Below the pieces are notes generated by a model that did no database searches, had not been told where the DNA came from, and was given only the letters and a program-made list of their open reading frames with translations. This document shows, one piece after another, positions 44,592-53,714 of a stretch of DNA of 64,000 bases. The stretch covers positions 1,439,501 to 1,503,500 of the forward strand of contig NZ_JAUSYN010000002.1 in the NCBI RefSeq assembly GCF_030816915.1, in the 5' to 3' direction. How positions within the stretch are numbered: the first letter of the stretch is position 1; the number at the start of each line of letters is the position of its first letter. Position numbers and translations under genes: made by a program. Origin of the DNA: Streptomyces sp. B3I8 (GTDB lineage Bacteria > Actinomycetota > Actinomycetes > Streptomycetales > Streptomycetaceae).

Positions 44592-45581
44592 TCAGTTGTG
44601 CGAGTGCAGGACGTCGTTCAGGCCGCCCCAGACCGCGTTGTTCGGGCGGGCCTCGACCGTGCCGGTCACCGAGTTGCGGCGGAAGAGGATGTTCGAGGCG
44701 CCGGAGAGCTCGCGGGCCTTGACGATCTGCCCGTCGGGCATCGTGACCCGGGTCCCCGCGGTGATGTACAGACCTGCCTCGACCACGCACTCGTCGCCGA
44801 GCGCGATCCCGACGCCCGCCTCGGCGCCGACCAGGCAGCGCTCGCCCAGGGAGATGATCACGTTGCCGCCACCGGACAGCGTGCCCATCGTGGAGGCGCC
44901 ACCGCCGATGTCCGAGCCGTCGCCGACGACGACGCCGGCGGAGATACGTCCCTCGACCATCGACGTGCCGAGCGTGCCGGCGTTGAAGTTGACGAAGCCC
45001 TCGTGCATGACGGTGGTGCCCGCGGAGAGGTGGGCACCGAGGCGCACCCGGTCCGCGTCGGCGATGCGGACACCCTTGGGCACGACGTAGTCCGTCATGC
45101 GCGGGAACTTGTCGACCGAGGTCACCTGGAGGTGCAGGCCCTCGGCGCGGGCGTTGAGCCGCACCTTCTCGACGTCGTCCACGGCGACCGGGCCGAGCGA
45201 GGTCCAGGCGACGTTGGCGAGGAAGCCGAACTGGCCCTCCAGACTCAGGCCGTGCGGCTTGACCAGGCGGTGGGAGAGGAGATGCAGGCGCAGATAGACG
45301 TCGTGTGCGTCGAGCGGCTTGTCGTCCAGGGAGGCGATGACCGTGCGGACCGCGACGACCTCGACGCCGCGGCGGGCGTCCGGGCCGATCGCCTTGGCGG
45401 CGCCCTCGCCGAGCAGTTCCACCGCACGCTCGGCGGACAGCCGCTCGGTGCCGGCCGGGCCGGGGGCCTCGGTGAGCTCGGGGGCGGGGAACCAGGTGTC
45501 GAGAACGGTGCCGTCGGTGGTGAGCGTGGCGAGGCCGGTGGCGGCGGCGCCGGTGGAGCGGGGAGTCGTCGTGTCGGTCAT
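44592..45581 (-). CDS. dapD: Tetrahydrodipicolinate N-succinyltransferase
   Basis: Succinylates tetrahydrodipicolinate in the DAP/lysine pathway. The 329-aa actinobacterial form: an N-terminal alpha/beta domain and a left-handed beta-helix of hexapeptide repeats ([55 protein letters not shown] region, seen as short blocks [20 protein letters not shown] and [14 protein letters not shown]). ATG start. Convergent with the dapA-like gene, 52 bp apart. Confidence 0.94.
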   Translation of the reverse strand: MTDTTTPRSTGAAATGLATLTTDGTVLDTWFPAPELTEAPGPAGTERLSAERAVELLGEGAAKAIGPDARRGVEVVAVRTVIASLDDKPLDAHDVYLRLHLLSHRLVKPHGLSLEGQFGFLANVAWTSLGPVAVDDVEKVRLNARAEGLHLQVTSVDKFPRMTDYVVPKGVRIADADRVRLGAHLSAGTTVMHEGFVNFNAGTLGTSMVEGRISAGVVVGDGSDIGGGASTMGTLSGGGNVIISLGERCLVGAEAGVGIALGDECVVEAGLYITAGTRVTMPDGQIVKARELSGASNILFRRNSVTGTVEARPNNAVWGGLNDVLHSHN

Positions 45582-45644
45582 GAGGGCAACCTAACCGGAG
45601 CGGGCGGGCGCGGGCCAACCGGCGGGGTGACGAGGCATGCGTTC

Positions 45645-45725
45645 TCACGTCGCGGACGTGGCCGTCACCTCGGCCGCGATGGCGCCACCGAGCAGCACGT
45701 ATCCCGTCGCCGTCGCCGTTCCCAT
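45645..45725 (-). pseudogene. SMR multidrug efflux protein remnant (26 codons)
   Basis: An ATG-started frame of 26 codons ends in GYVLLGGAIAAEVTATSAT then stop. This is the first membrane helix of the small multidrug resistance family (EmrE/QacE type: Y-x-x-L-G-G-A-I-x-A-E-V), including the essential Glu, here at position 19. The remaining three helices are absent; dapD begins 64 bp further on. A deletion has removed the 3' part. Too short to be found by ordinary gene callers. Confidence 0.75.
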
Positions 45726-45791
45726 GCGGGCGACTGTACGGCGCCCGCCCCGCGCGGCGCCGGGGAACGCCGCCGGTCCCGCCGACGCGAG

Positions 45792-45820
45792 GGCCCCCGG
45801 CGCATTCCGCGCCGGGGGCC
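45792..45820 (-). terminator. Terminator of the suf operon
   Basis: A perfect 12-bp stem (GGCCCCCGGCGC and GCGCCGGGGGCC) with a 5-nt loop, 38 bp past the stop of the last suf gene. Confidence 0.85.
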
Positions 45821-45858
45821 GTCGGGTTCGAGGGAGCGCGCTCGCGCGCGAGGTCCGC

Positions 45859-46191
45859 TCAGACGTTGAAGCCGAGCGCCCGCAACTGCTCGCGGCCGTC
45901 GTCCGTGATCTTGTCGGGGCCCCACGGCGGCATCCAGACCCAGTTGATGCGCAACTCGTTGACGAGGCCGTCCGTGGCGGACTTGGCCTGGTCCTCGATG
46001 ACGTCGGTCAGCGGGCAGGCCGCCGAGGTGAGGGTCATGTCGATGGTAGCGATGTTCGCGTCGTCGACGTGGATGCCGTAGATGAGGCCGAGGTTGACGA
46101 CGTCGATGCCCAGTTCGGGGTCGACGACGTCCATCAGGGCCTCGCGGAGCTCCTCCTCCGAGGCCGGCTTCATCTCCACGGTGTCGGTCAT
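45859..46191 (-). CDS. sufT: SufT-like metal-sulfur cluster assembly factor
   Basis: A 110-aa DUF59/MIP18-domain protein that helps mature Fe-S proteins. LMDVVDPELGIDVVNLGLIYG is the family hallmark (seen as VVDPELGIDVVNLGLIYG) and MTLTSAACPLTDVI carries the conserved Cys. ATG start overlapping the sufU stop. Last gene of the suf operon. Confidence 0.92.
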   Translation of the reverse strand: MTDTVEMKPASEEELREALMDVVDPELGIDVVNLGLIYGIHVDDANIATIDMTLTSAACPLTDVIEDQAKSATDGLVNELRINWVWMPPWGPDKITDDGREQLRALGFNV

Positions 46192-46661
46192 GCCGTTGTC
46201 CTTCCGGGTTGGGCGCCGGCGTCCTGGAGGGCCTGGGCCGTCGCGTCCTTCCACGCCATCCAGCTGAGAAGCGCGCACTTGACCCGCGCCGGGTACTTGG
46301 AGACCCCGGCGAACGCGACCGCGTCCTCCAGGACCTCCTCCATCTCGTCGTCGGGCTCGACCCTGCCCTTGGACTGCATCAGTTCCAGGAAGGTCTCCTG
46401 GATCCGCTGCGCGTCGGCGACGTCCTTGCCCACGAGCAGCTCGTTGAGCACGGAGGCCGAGGCCTGGCTGATGGAACAGCCCTGGCCCTCGTAGCTGACG
46501 TCGCTGATGGTGGTGCCGTCGTACTTCACACGCAGCGTGATCTCGTCACCGCACGTCGGGTTGACGTGGTGCACCTCGGCGTCGCCGTCCCGCAAGCCCC
46601 GGCCGTGCGGGTTCTTGTAGTGGTCGAGGATGACTTCCTGGTACATCGAGTCCAGCTTCAC
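46188..46661 (-). CDS. sufU: SufU sulfur-transfer/scaffold protein
   Basis: A 157-aa zinc-dependent sulfurtransferase partner of SufS in Gram-positives. Zinc/sulfur ligands Cys37 and Asp39 (NPTCGDEI), Cys62 (GQGCSISQAS) and Cys129 (RVKCALLSW) are all present. GTG start. It follows sufS by 11 bp. Confidence 0.95.
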   Translation of the reverse strand: MKLDSMYQEVILDHYKNPHGRGLRDGDAEVHHVNPTCGDEITLRVKYDGTTISDVSYEGQGCSISQASASVLNELLVGKDVADAQRIQETFLELMQSKGRVEPDDEMEEVLEDAVAFAGVSKYPARVKCALLSWMAWKDATAQALQDAGAQPGRTTA

Positions 46662-46672
46662 GCCTCAGCCCT

Positions 46673-47944
46673 TCATCCGAAGAAGTTCCGTACGTGCTCC
46701 AGACCGTCGATCAGCGCGTCGACCTCACCCGGTGTGGAGTACAGATAGAACGACGCTCGCGTGGTCGCGGGAATTCCGTACCGCAGGCAGACGGGGCGCG
46801 CGCAGTGGTGGCCGACACGTACCGCGATGCCCTGCTCGTCGAGGACCTGGCCCACGTCGTGCGGGTGGATGTCACCCAGCGTGAACGAGATCGCGGCGCC
46901 GCGGTCCTCGGCCGTGGTGGGGCCGATGATCCGCAGGTCGGGGACCTCGAGCAGCCGCTTGACCGCGTACTCGGTCAGTGCGTGCTCGTGGGCGAGGACC
47001 TTGTCCATGCCGATCGAGTTCAGGTAGTCGATCGCCGCGCCGAGGCCGACCGCCTGGGCGATCGGCGGGGTGCCCGCCTCGAACTTGTGCGGGGCGGGGG
47101 CGTAGGTCGAGGAGTGCATCGACACCGTCTCGATCATCTCGCCACCGCCGAGGAACGGAGGCAGGTCCTCCAGCAGCTCCTGGCGGCCCCACAGCACACC
47201 GATGCCGGTCGGACCGCACATCTTGTGGCCGGTGAAGGCCACGAAGTCGGCCTGGAGGGCCTGGACGTCCAGGGGCATGTGCGGGGCGGCCTGGGAGGCG
47301 TCGACGCAGACCAGGGCGCCGACCTCCTGGGCGCGCCGGACTATCGCCTCGACCGGGTTGAGCGTGCCGAGGATGTTCGAGACCAGCACGAAGGAGACGA
47401 TCTTCGTCTTCTCGGTGATGATCTCGTCGATGCGGGAGAGGTCGAGCCGGCCGTCGTCGGTCAGCCCGAACCACTTCAGCTTCGCGCCCGTGCGCTGCGC
47501 GAGCAGCTGCCACGGCACGATGTTGGAGTGGTGCTCCATCTCCGTGATGACGATCTCGGTCTCGTGGTCGACCCGGTAGGGCTCGTCGGCCCAGCCGAGC
47601 ATGTTGGCCACGAGGTTGAGCGACTCGGAGGCGTTCTTGGTGAAGATCACCTCGTCGCGGCTCGGGGCGTTGATGAACGCGGCGACCTTGTCGCGCGCGC
47701 CCTCGTACAGCGCCGTGGCCTCCTCGGCGAGCACGTGCACACCCCGGTGGACGTTGGCGTTGTGCTGCTCGTAGTACTCGTCCAGGGCGTCGATCACCTG
47801 GCGCGGGGTTTGCGAGGTGGCCGCGTTGTCGAGGTAGACGAGCCTGCGCCCGTCGTGGACCTGGCGGTCCAGGATCGGGAAGTCCTTGCGGAGCGCCTCG
47901 CCAAGAAGATCGGACTCGGTGAGGAGGCCCGGCAGCTGCGTCAC
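46673..47944 (-). CDS. sufS: SufS cysteine desulfurase
   Basis: A 423-aa group II cysteine desulfurase that takes sulfur from cysteine as a persulfide. YLDNAATSQTPRQVIDAL, EMEHHSNIVPWQLL, VDASQAAPHMPLDVQAL, FTGHKMCGPTGIGVLWG (PLP Lys) and VRVGHHCARPVCLRYGI (catalytic Cys loop) are complete. GTG start overlapping the sufC stop. Confidence 0.96.
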   Translation of the reverse strand: MTQLPGLLTESDLLGEALRKDFPILDRQVHDGRRLVYLDNAATSQTPRQVIDALDEYYEQHNANVHRGVHVLAEEATALYEGARDKVAAFINAPSRDEVIFTKNASESLNLVANMLGWADEPYRVDHETEIVITEMEHHSNIVPWQLLAQRTGAKLKWFGLTDDGRLDLSRIDEIITEKTKIVSFVLVSNILGTLNPVEAIVRRAQEVGALVCVDASQAAPHMPLDVQALQADFVAFTGHKMCGPTGIGVLWGRQELLEDLPPFLGGGEMIETVSMHSSTYAPAPHKFEAGTPPIAQAVGLGAAIDYLNSIGMDKVLAHEHALTEYAVKRLLEVPDLRIIGPTTAEDRGAAISFTLGDIHPHDVGQVLDEQGIAVRVGHHCARPVCLRYGIPATTRASFYLYSTPGEVDALIDGLEHVRNFFG

Positions 47945-48705
47945 GCTGATACGCCACCCTTCGTGTATGCCTCGTAGCCCTCTTCCTCCAGCTTGTCGGC
48001 GAGTTCGGCGCCGCCGGACTCGACGATGCGGCCCGCGGAGAAGACGTGTACGAAGTCGGGCTTGATGTAGCGCAGGATGCGCGTGTAGTGCGTGATCAGC
48101 AGGGTGCCGACCTCGCCGGTCTCGCGGACGCGGTTGACGCCCTCGGAGACGATGCGCAGGGCGTCCACGTCGAGGCCGGAGTCGGTCTCGTCGAGGATGG
48201 CGACCTTCGGCTTGAGCAGTTCGAGCTGGAGGATCTCGTGGCGCTTCTTCTCACCGCCGGAGAAGCCCTCGTTGACGTTGCGCTCGGCGAAGGAGGAGTC
48301 CATGTGGAGGCGCTCCATGGCCTCCTTGACCTCCTTGACCCAGGTGCGCAGCTTGGGGGCCTCGCCGCGGACGGCGGTGGCGGAGGTGCGCAGGAAGTTG
48401 GAGACGGAGACTCCGGGGACCTCGACCGGGTACTGCATGGCGAGGAAGAGGCCGGCGCGGGCGCGCTCGTCGGCGGACATCTCCAGGACGTCCTCGCCGT
48501 CGAGGGTGACGGTGCCACCGGTGATCGTGTACTTGGGGTGACCCGCGAGGGAGTAGGCGAGGGTCGACTTGCCGGAGCCGTTGGGGCCCATGATGGCGTG
48601 CGTCTCGCCCTGCTTCACGGTGAGGTCGACGCCCTTGAGGATCTCCTTCGTGGCGTTGTCGGCCTCGACGGTGACGTGCAGGTCTCGGATTTCAAGCGTT
48701 GCCAT
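47941..48705 (-). CDS. sufC: SufC ATPase of the SUF complex
   Basis: A 254-aa cytosolic ABC-type ATPase that drives the SufBCD scaffold. Walker A GPNGSGKSTLAYSL, the SufC-specific signature FSGGEKKRHEILQLE and Walker B VAILDETDSGLDVDAL. ATG start, 7 bp after the Rieske-type gene. Confidence 0.96.
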   Translation of the reverse strand: MATLEIRDLHVTVEADNATKEILKGVDLTVKQGETHAIMGPNGSGKSTLAYSLAGHPKYTITGGTVTLDGEDVLEMSADERARAGLFLAMQYPVEVPGVSVSNFLRTSATAVRGEAPKLRTWVKEVKEAMERLHMDSSFAERNVNEGFSGGEKKRHEILQLELLKPKVAILDETDSGLDVDALRIVSEGVNRVRETGEVGTLLITHYTRILRYIKPDFVHVFSAGRIVESGGAELADKLEEEGYEAYTKGGVSA

Positions 48706-48712
48706 GGGTGCC

Positions 48713-49030
48713 TCAGGACTCCTGGGTGAGGGAGACGAGCACGTCGTCCCCTTCGATCTTTACGGGGTATACGGGGACGGGACGGGTCGCCGGAAGACTG
48801 TCGGGCTTTCCGGAACGGAGGTCGAAGCGCGAGCCGTGCAGCCAGCACTCGATGTGGCAGTCGTCGACCTCGCCCTCGGAGAGCGAGACGTTGGCGTGCG
48901 AGCAGATGTCGTGGATCGCGAACACCTCGCCCTCGGTGTGCACGAGGGAGACGGGCGTGCCGTCGAGTTCCACCCGCTTGGGGGTGTCCTCCTCCAGCTC
49001 GCTCAGTCCGCAGGCGCGTACGAAGGTCAT
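48713..49030 (-). CDS. Rieske [2Fe-2S] ferredoxin-like protein in the suf operon
   Basis: A 105-aa protein of the non-heme dioxygenase ferredoxin-subunit type. Cluster ligands Cys43-His45 (CSHANV) and Cys62-His65 (CWLHGSRFD). The ATG overlaps the sufD stop. Its fixed place between sufD and sufC suggests it supplies electrons or acts as an Fe-S reporter for assembly; no oxygenase partner is nearby. The role is not established. Confidence 0.92.
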   Translation of the reverse strand: MTFVRACGLSELEEDTPKRVELDGTPVSLVHTEGEVFAIHDICSHANVSLSEGEVDDCHIECWLHGSRFDLRSGKPDSLPATRPVPVYPVKIEGDDVLVSLTQES

Positions 49031-50208
49031 GCGACCGACGCCTCCAGCTCCTCCTCGATCTTCGCGAGCAGGCGCTCCTCGATGTCCGGGACACCGATCT
49101 GCTGCACGAGCTCGGCGAAGAAGCCCCGCACGACCAGCCGGCGGGCGTCGATCTCGGGGATGCCGCGGGACATCAGGTAGAAGAGCTGCTCGTCGTCGAA
49201 GCGGCCGGTGGCGGAGGCGTGGCCGGCGCCGACGATCTCGCCGGTCTCGATCTCCAGGTTCGGCACCGAGTCGACGCGGGCGCCGTCGGTGAGGACCAGG
49301 TTGCGGTTCATCTCGTAGGTGTCGGTGCCCTCGGCCCTGGCCTCGATGAGCACGTCACCGATCCACACGGCGTGCGCGGCCTCGCCCTGGAGGGCGCCCT
49401 TGTACACGACGTTGGACTTGCAGTGCGGGGTGTTGTGGTCGACCAGGAGGCGGTGCTCGTGGTGCTGGCCCTTGTCGGTGAAGTACAGGCCGATCAGCTC
49501 GGCCTCGCCGCCGGTGCCGGCGTAACTGACACGCGGGTGGATGCGCACCAGGTCTCCGCCGAAGGTGACCACGATGTGCCGGAAGGACGCGTCCCGGCCC
49601 ACCAGGGCGCCCTGCTGGGAGGCGTGGACGGCGGTGTGGTCCCAGTCCATGACGGTGACGACGGTGAGCTTCGCGCCGTCCCCGACGACGTACTCGACGC
49701 CCGCCGCGCGCACGGTGTCGCCGGTGTGGTCGATGACGACGGTGGCCTCGGCGAAGGCGCCGAGTTCGAAGACGGTGTGCCCGTAGGTCACGCCGCCCTC
49801 GCCGTGCAGGGCCAGGCGGACCGGTTCGGTCAGCACGGTCTCCTTGGGCACGGTGACGATCGTCGCCTTCTCGAAGGCGGAGTAGGCCTGGGCCGCGACC
49901 CGGTCGACGGGGGCTCCGGCCCGGCCGAGCCGGGCGTCGTCCCGCGCGACGGTCTCGACGCGCACGCCGTCGGGTACGGAGATCTCCGCCTTGATCGAGC
50001 CGTCGGCGACGGCGGTGCCGTCGTGCAGCCCGCGCAGGCGTTCGAGGGGGGTGAAGCGCCACTCCTCCTCACGGCCGTGCGGGACGGGGAAATCCGCGAC
50101 GTCGAAGGACGGCGGCGCGCTCATGCGCGTGGCGACGGTCGACTCGGCGGCCACCGCGATCGAACCGGCGGTGGTGGATCCCACCGGGTTGTTGTGGGCC
50201 TCGGCCAT
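49027..50208 (-). CDS. sufD: SufD scaffold subunit
   Basis: A 393-aa SufBD-family protein. The parallel beta-helix core ends with the family's hallmark [34 protein letters not shown], seen as GAGHASATGRFDDEQLFYL. It partners SufB and SufC in de novo Fe-S cluster assembly. ATG start 90 bp after sufB; the gap holds a strong hairpin. Confidence 0.95.
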   Translation of the reverse strand: MAEAHNNPVGSTTAGSIAVAAESTVATRMSAPPSFDVADFPVPHGREEEWRFTPLERLRGLHDGTAVADGSIKAEISVPDGVRVETVARDDARLGRAGAPVDRVAAQAYSAFEKATIVTVPKETVLTEPVRLALHGEGGVTYGHTVFELGAFAEATVVIDHTGDTVRAAGVEYVVGDGAKLTVVTVMDWDHTAVHASQQGALVGRDASFRHIVVTFGGDLVRIHPRVSYAGTGGEAELIGLYFTDKGQHHEHRLLVDHNTPHCKSNVVYKGALQGEAAHAVWIGDVLIEARAEGTDTYEMNRNLVLTDGARVDSVPNLEIETGEIVGAGHASATGRFDDEQLFYLMSRGIPEIDARRLVVRGFFAELVQQIGVPDIEERLLAKIEEELEASVA

Positions 50209-50249
50209 GGCTGTCGTCGTGCTCTCTTCCTGCGTGTTGTCGTTTTCCG

Positions 50250-50273
50250 CGGCCCGCCCGGAAGGGCGGGCCG
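50250..50273 (-). other. Intra-operon hairpin between sufB and sufD
   Basis: A perfect 10-bp G/C stem with a 4-nt loop (CGGCCCGCCC and GGGCGGGCCG), 25 nt past the sufB stop and 42 nt before sufD. Likely a processing or stability element, or a partial terminator, adjusting SufB against downstream subunits. Confidence 0.6.
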
Positions 50274-50297
50274 GCGGCTGTGCGCGGGGGCGGCGGA

Positions 50298-51719
50298 TCA
50301 GCCGACCGCGCCCTCCATCTGCAGCTCGATCAGCCGGTTGAGCTCCAGCGCGTACTCCATCGGCAGTTCCTTGGCGATCGGCTCGACGAAGCCGCGCACG
50401 ATCATCGCCATCGCCTCGAACTCGGTCAGGCCGCGGCTCATCAGGTAGAAGAGCTGGTCCTCGGAGACCTTGGAGACGGTCGCCTCGTGCCCCATGGACA
50501 CGTCGTCCTCACGGACGTCGACGTACGGGTATGTGTCGGAGCGGGAGATGGTGTCGACGAGCAGGGCGTCGCACAGCACGTTCGACTTGGAGCCGGAGGC
50601 GCCCTCGCCGATCTCGATGAGGCCGCGGTAGGAGGTGCGGCCGCCGCCGCGGGCCACGGACTTCGACACGATGTTGGACGACGTGTTCGGGGCCATGTGG
50701 ACCATCTTGGCGCCCGCGTCCTGGTGCTGGCCCTCGCCCGCGAAGGCGATGGAGAGGGTCTCGCCCTTGGCGTGCTCGCCCATCAGGTACACGGCGGGGT
50801 ACTTCATCGTCACCTTGGAGCCGATGTTGCCGTCGACCCACTCCATGGTGGCGCCCTCGTAGGCGACGGCGCGCTTGGTGACCAGGTTGTACACGTTGTT
50901 CGACCAGTTCTGGATGGTCGTGTAACGGCAACGGGCGTTCTTCTTGACGATGATCTCGACGACCGCGCTGTGCAGCGAGTCCGACTTGTAGATCGGCGCC
51001 GTGCAGCCCTCGACGTAGTGCACGTAGGCACCCTCGTCGACGATGATCAGGGTCCGCTCGAACTGGCCCATGTTCTCCGTGTTGATACGGAAGTAGGCCT
51101 GGAGCGGGATCTCGACGTGCACGCCCTTCGGCACGTAGATGAAGGAGCCGCCGGACCACACCGCGCTGTTCAGCGAGGCGAACTTGTTGTCGCCGACGGG
51201 GATGACGGTCCCGAAGTACTCCTTGAAGAGCTCGGGGTGCTCCTTCAGCGCCGTGTCGGTGTCCAGGAAGATGACGCCCTGCTCCTCCAGGTCCTCGCGG
51301 ATCTGGTGGTAGACGACCTCCGACTCGTACTGCGCGGCGACACCGGCGACCAGGCGCTGCTTCTCCGCCTCCGGGATGCCGAGCTTGTCGTAGGTGTTCT
51401 TGATGTCCTCGGGCAGGTCGTCCCAGGACTCCGCCTGCTTCTCCGTGGAGCGCACGAAGTACTTGATGTTGTCGAAGTCGATGCCCGACAGGTCCGAGCC
51501 CCAGTTCGGCATGGGCTTCTTCTCGAACAGTCGCAGGCCCTTCAGACGCAGCTTCGTCATCCACTCCGGCTCGGACTTCTTCGCCGAGATGTCGCGGACG
51601 ACGTCCTCGTTGATACCGCGCTTCGCAGAGGCGCCGGCCGTGTCGGAGTCGGCCCAGCCGTATTCGTACTTGCCCAGGCCCTCGAGTTCGGGGTGAGCAG
51701 TCTCCGTGGGGAGCGTCAT
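50298..51719 (-). CDS. sufB: SufB scaffold subunit
   Basis: A 473-aa core subunit of the SUF scaffold. [20 protein letters not shown] (N-terminal), [21 protein letters not shown] (seen as [18 protein letters not shown]), [21 protein letters not shown] and [19 protein letters not shown] are diagnostic. ATG start overlapping the sufR stop, so repressor and operon are cotranscribed. Confidence 0.97.
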   Translation of the reverse strand: MTLPTETAHPELEGLGKYEYGWADSDTAGASAKRGINEDVVRDISAKKSEPEWMTKLRLKGLRLFEKKPMPNWGSDLSGIDFDNIKYFVRSTEKQAESWDDLPEDIKNTYDKLGIPEAEKQRLVAGVAAQYESEVVYHQIREDLEEQGVIFLDTDTALKEHPELFKEYFGTVIPVGDNKFASLNSAVWSGGSFIYVPKGVHVEIPLQAYFRINTENMGQFERTLIIVDEGAYVHYVEGCTAPIYKSDSLHSAVVEIIVKKNARCRYTTIQNWSNNVYNLVTKRAVAYEGATMEWVDGNIGSKVTMKYPAVYLMGEHAKGETLSIAFAGEGQHQDAGAKMVHMAPNTSSNIVSKSVARGGGRTSYRGLIEIGEGASGSKSNVLCDALLVDTISRSDTYPYVDVREDDVSMGHEATVSKVSEDQLFYLMSRGLTEFEAMAMIVRGFVEPIAKELPMEYALELNRLIELQMEGAVG

Positions 51720-52438
51720 GCGGGGTTCCTCCCGGCCGTGCGTGCGGTTGCTTGGTGAGAAATCTTGGGGATGAACGTCGTGCAGACGCCGTCGCCGTGC
51801 GCGATGGTCGCCAGTCGCTGCACGTGTGTACCCAACAGTTGCGAGAACACTTCTGTTTCCGCCTCGCAGAGCTGCGGGAACTGTTCCGCGACGTGGGCGA
51901 CCGGGCAGTGGTGCTGGCAGAGTTGCTCGCCGTGCTGCGGGAGGGGCGCACTGCGTGCGGTGGCAGCGTACCCGTCCGCGCTCAGCGCCCTGGCCAGGGC
52001 CTCGGTCCGCTCCTCGGGGCCGGCGGCCTCGATCGCCGCGCGGTACGCGGCCGCCTGCTCGGCGATCCGGGCGCGGGCGAAGGCGACGACCGCCTCGTCG
52101 CCGCCGAAGCGCTCCCGGATGAACCGGAGCGCGTCCGCGGCGAGCTGGTCGTAGGACTGGTCGAAGGCGTCCCGGCCGCAGTCGGTCAGGGCGAACACCT
52201 TGGCGGGACGGCCCCGGGTGCGCGCGCCGTAGACCCGACGCTCACGGGCCTCCACGACGTTGTCCGAGACCAGCGCGTCGAGGTGGCGGCGCACGGCGGC
52301 CTGGGTGAGGCCGAGGCGGCCGGCCAGCTCGGCGACGGTCGAGGGGCCGTGGTCCAGGATGGAGCGCGCGACGCGGTTGCGGGTGGACCGCTCACCGGTC
52401 GCGAGTTCCTCCTGCGGAGCCTCGCCGACGTATTTCAC
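51716..52438 (-). CDS. sufR: SufR-like Fe-S-sensing repressor
   Basis: A 240-aa winged-helix regulator (ArsR/DeoR type HTH, residues 20-62: [24 protein letters not shown]) with a helical dimer region and three clustered cysteines Cys174, Cys178, Cys191 ([19 protein letters not shown]), which suit a labile Fe-S cluster. Start at a GTG ([12 protein letters not shown]), since the frame upstream runs through the promoter. It heads the suf operon and is expected to repress it when clusters are sufficient. Confidence 0.92.
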   Translation of the reverse strand: MKYVGEAPQEELATGERSTRNRVARSILDHGPSTVAELAGRLGLTQAAVRRHLDALVSDNVVEARERRVYGARTRGRPAKVFALTDCGRDAFDQSYDQLAADALRFIRERFGGDEAVVAFARARIAEQAAAYRAAIEAAGPEERTEALARALSADGYAATARSAPLPQHGEQLCQHHCPVAHVAEQFPQLCEAETEVFSQLLGTHVQRLATIAHGDGVCTTFIPKISHQATARTAGRNPA

Positions 52439-52790
52439 AACGCCATTGTTGCGTAATTCGCCGGGCCCGGGCAAGCGAGGGCCCTCCGGGCGGGTGGTGG
52501 GCTGGATCACTTAGGCCTGCCTAATTCGACCTGGGGAAACAGTGCGGGGTGTTGTGGGTGCGTGCCCGGGAGCGGACCGGCGGGGGCCGTTCGCGCGGTT
52601 CCCCGCGCTCCTTGAAAGCGGGGGTGCCGCCTGCTTCCAGGGGCGCGGGGAACCGCGCGACGAGCCACAACGCGACCCGCACCCGCCGAACCACAGCTCC
52701 CCCCGACCCGGAAGGCGACCGGAGCCAGAGGTCAACCCCTCCCCCCACCCCCGCGCGAAGCGCACCCCGCACGAACCTAGACTTCGCCTC
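52439..52790 (-). promoter_or_regulatory. suf promoter region with dyad and direct repeats, plus repeat pair
   Basis: A perfect dyad TTAGGCCTGCCTAA (52511-52524) lies 73 bp upstream of sufR. TGCCTAATTCG (52518-52528) is repeated with one change as TGCGTAATTCG (52450-52460), 12 bp before the sufR start. These are candidate SufR or iron-regulator sites. The remainder holds an inverted pair of the dispersed repeat (arms 52591-52607 and 52644-52660, 17 bp perfect). No gene seen. Confidence 0.6.
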
Positions 52791-53714
52791 ATGCGAAGCG
52801 ACCCGGTCGTCCAGGTGCGCGCCCTGGTGAAGCGGTACGGCGCCAAGACCGCCGTCGACGGTCTCGACCTCGTGGCCCGCCCCGGCGTCACCGCCGTACT
52901 CGGTCCCAACGGTGCGGGCAAGACCACCACCGTGGAGACCTGCGAGGGCTATCGCAGACCCGACTCCGGGACGGTCCGCGTCCTCGGCCTGGACCCGGTG
53001 CGCGAGGGCGCCGCGCTGCGCCCCCGGATCGGCGTGATGCTCCAGTCCGGCGGCGTCTACTCCGGCGCCCGCGCCGAGGAGATGCTGCGCCACGTCGCGA
53101 GACTGCACGCCCACCCGCTGGACGTCGACGCCCTGATCGAGCGGCTCGGCCTCGGCTCGTGCGGCCGTACGAGCTACCGGCGCCTCTCCGGCGGCCAGCA
53201 GCAGCGCCTCGCGCTCGCCATGGCTGTCGTCGGCCGCCCGGAGCTGGTCTTCCTCGACGAACCCACCGCCGGCCTGGATCCGCAGGCCCGCCGCGCCACC
53301 TGGGACCTCGTCCGGGACCTGCGCGCCGACGGCGTCTCCGTCATCCTCACCACGCACCACATGGACGAGGCCGAACAACTCTCCGACGACGTGGCCATCG
53401 TCGACGGCGGCCGGGTCGTCGCCCAGGGTTCCCCCGAACAGCTGTGCCGCGGCGGCGCGGAGAACACCCTGCGCTTCACCGGCCGCCCGGGCCTCGACGT
53501 CGGCTCGCTGCTCAAGGCGCTGCCCGCCGACTGCTCGGCCGCGGAGCTGACGCCCGGCTCCTACCGGGTCGCCGGCAAGATCGACCCGCAACTGCTGGCC
53601 ACCGTCACCTCCTGGTGCGCGCAGGCCGGGGTGATGCCGGACCGCATCTCGGTCGAACGGCACACCCTCGAAGACGTCTTCCTGGAGCTCACCGGCAAGG
53701 AGCTGCGCTCGTGA
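52791..53714 (+). CDS. ABC exporter ATPase (DrrA/ABC-2 type)
   Basis: A 307-aa ATPase: Walker A GPNGAGKTTT, signature [12 protein letters not shown], Walker B LVFLDEPTAGLDP, switch TTHHMDEAEQL, followed by a C-terminal regulatory extension with RHTLEDVFLELTGKEL typical of drug or polysaccharide exporters. ATG start; a TAGACT about 10 nt before suggests a leaderless or very short-leader transcript. GTG of the permease overlaps its stop. Confidence 0.92.
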   Translation: MRSDPVVQVRALVKRYGAKTAVDGLDLVARPGVTAVLGPNGAGKTTTVETCEGYRRPDSGTVRVLGLDPVREGAALRPRIGVMLQSGGVYSGARAEEMLRHVARLHAHPLDVDALIERLGLGSCGRTSYRRLSGGQQQRLALAMAVVGRPELVFLDEPTAGLDPQARRATWDLVRDLRADGVSVILTTHHMDEAEQLSDDVAIVDGGRVVAQGSPEQLCRGGAENTLRFTGRPGLDVGSLLKALPADCSAAELTPGSYRVAGKIDPQLLATVTSWCAQAGVMPDRISVERHTLEDVFLELTGKELRS

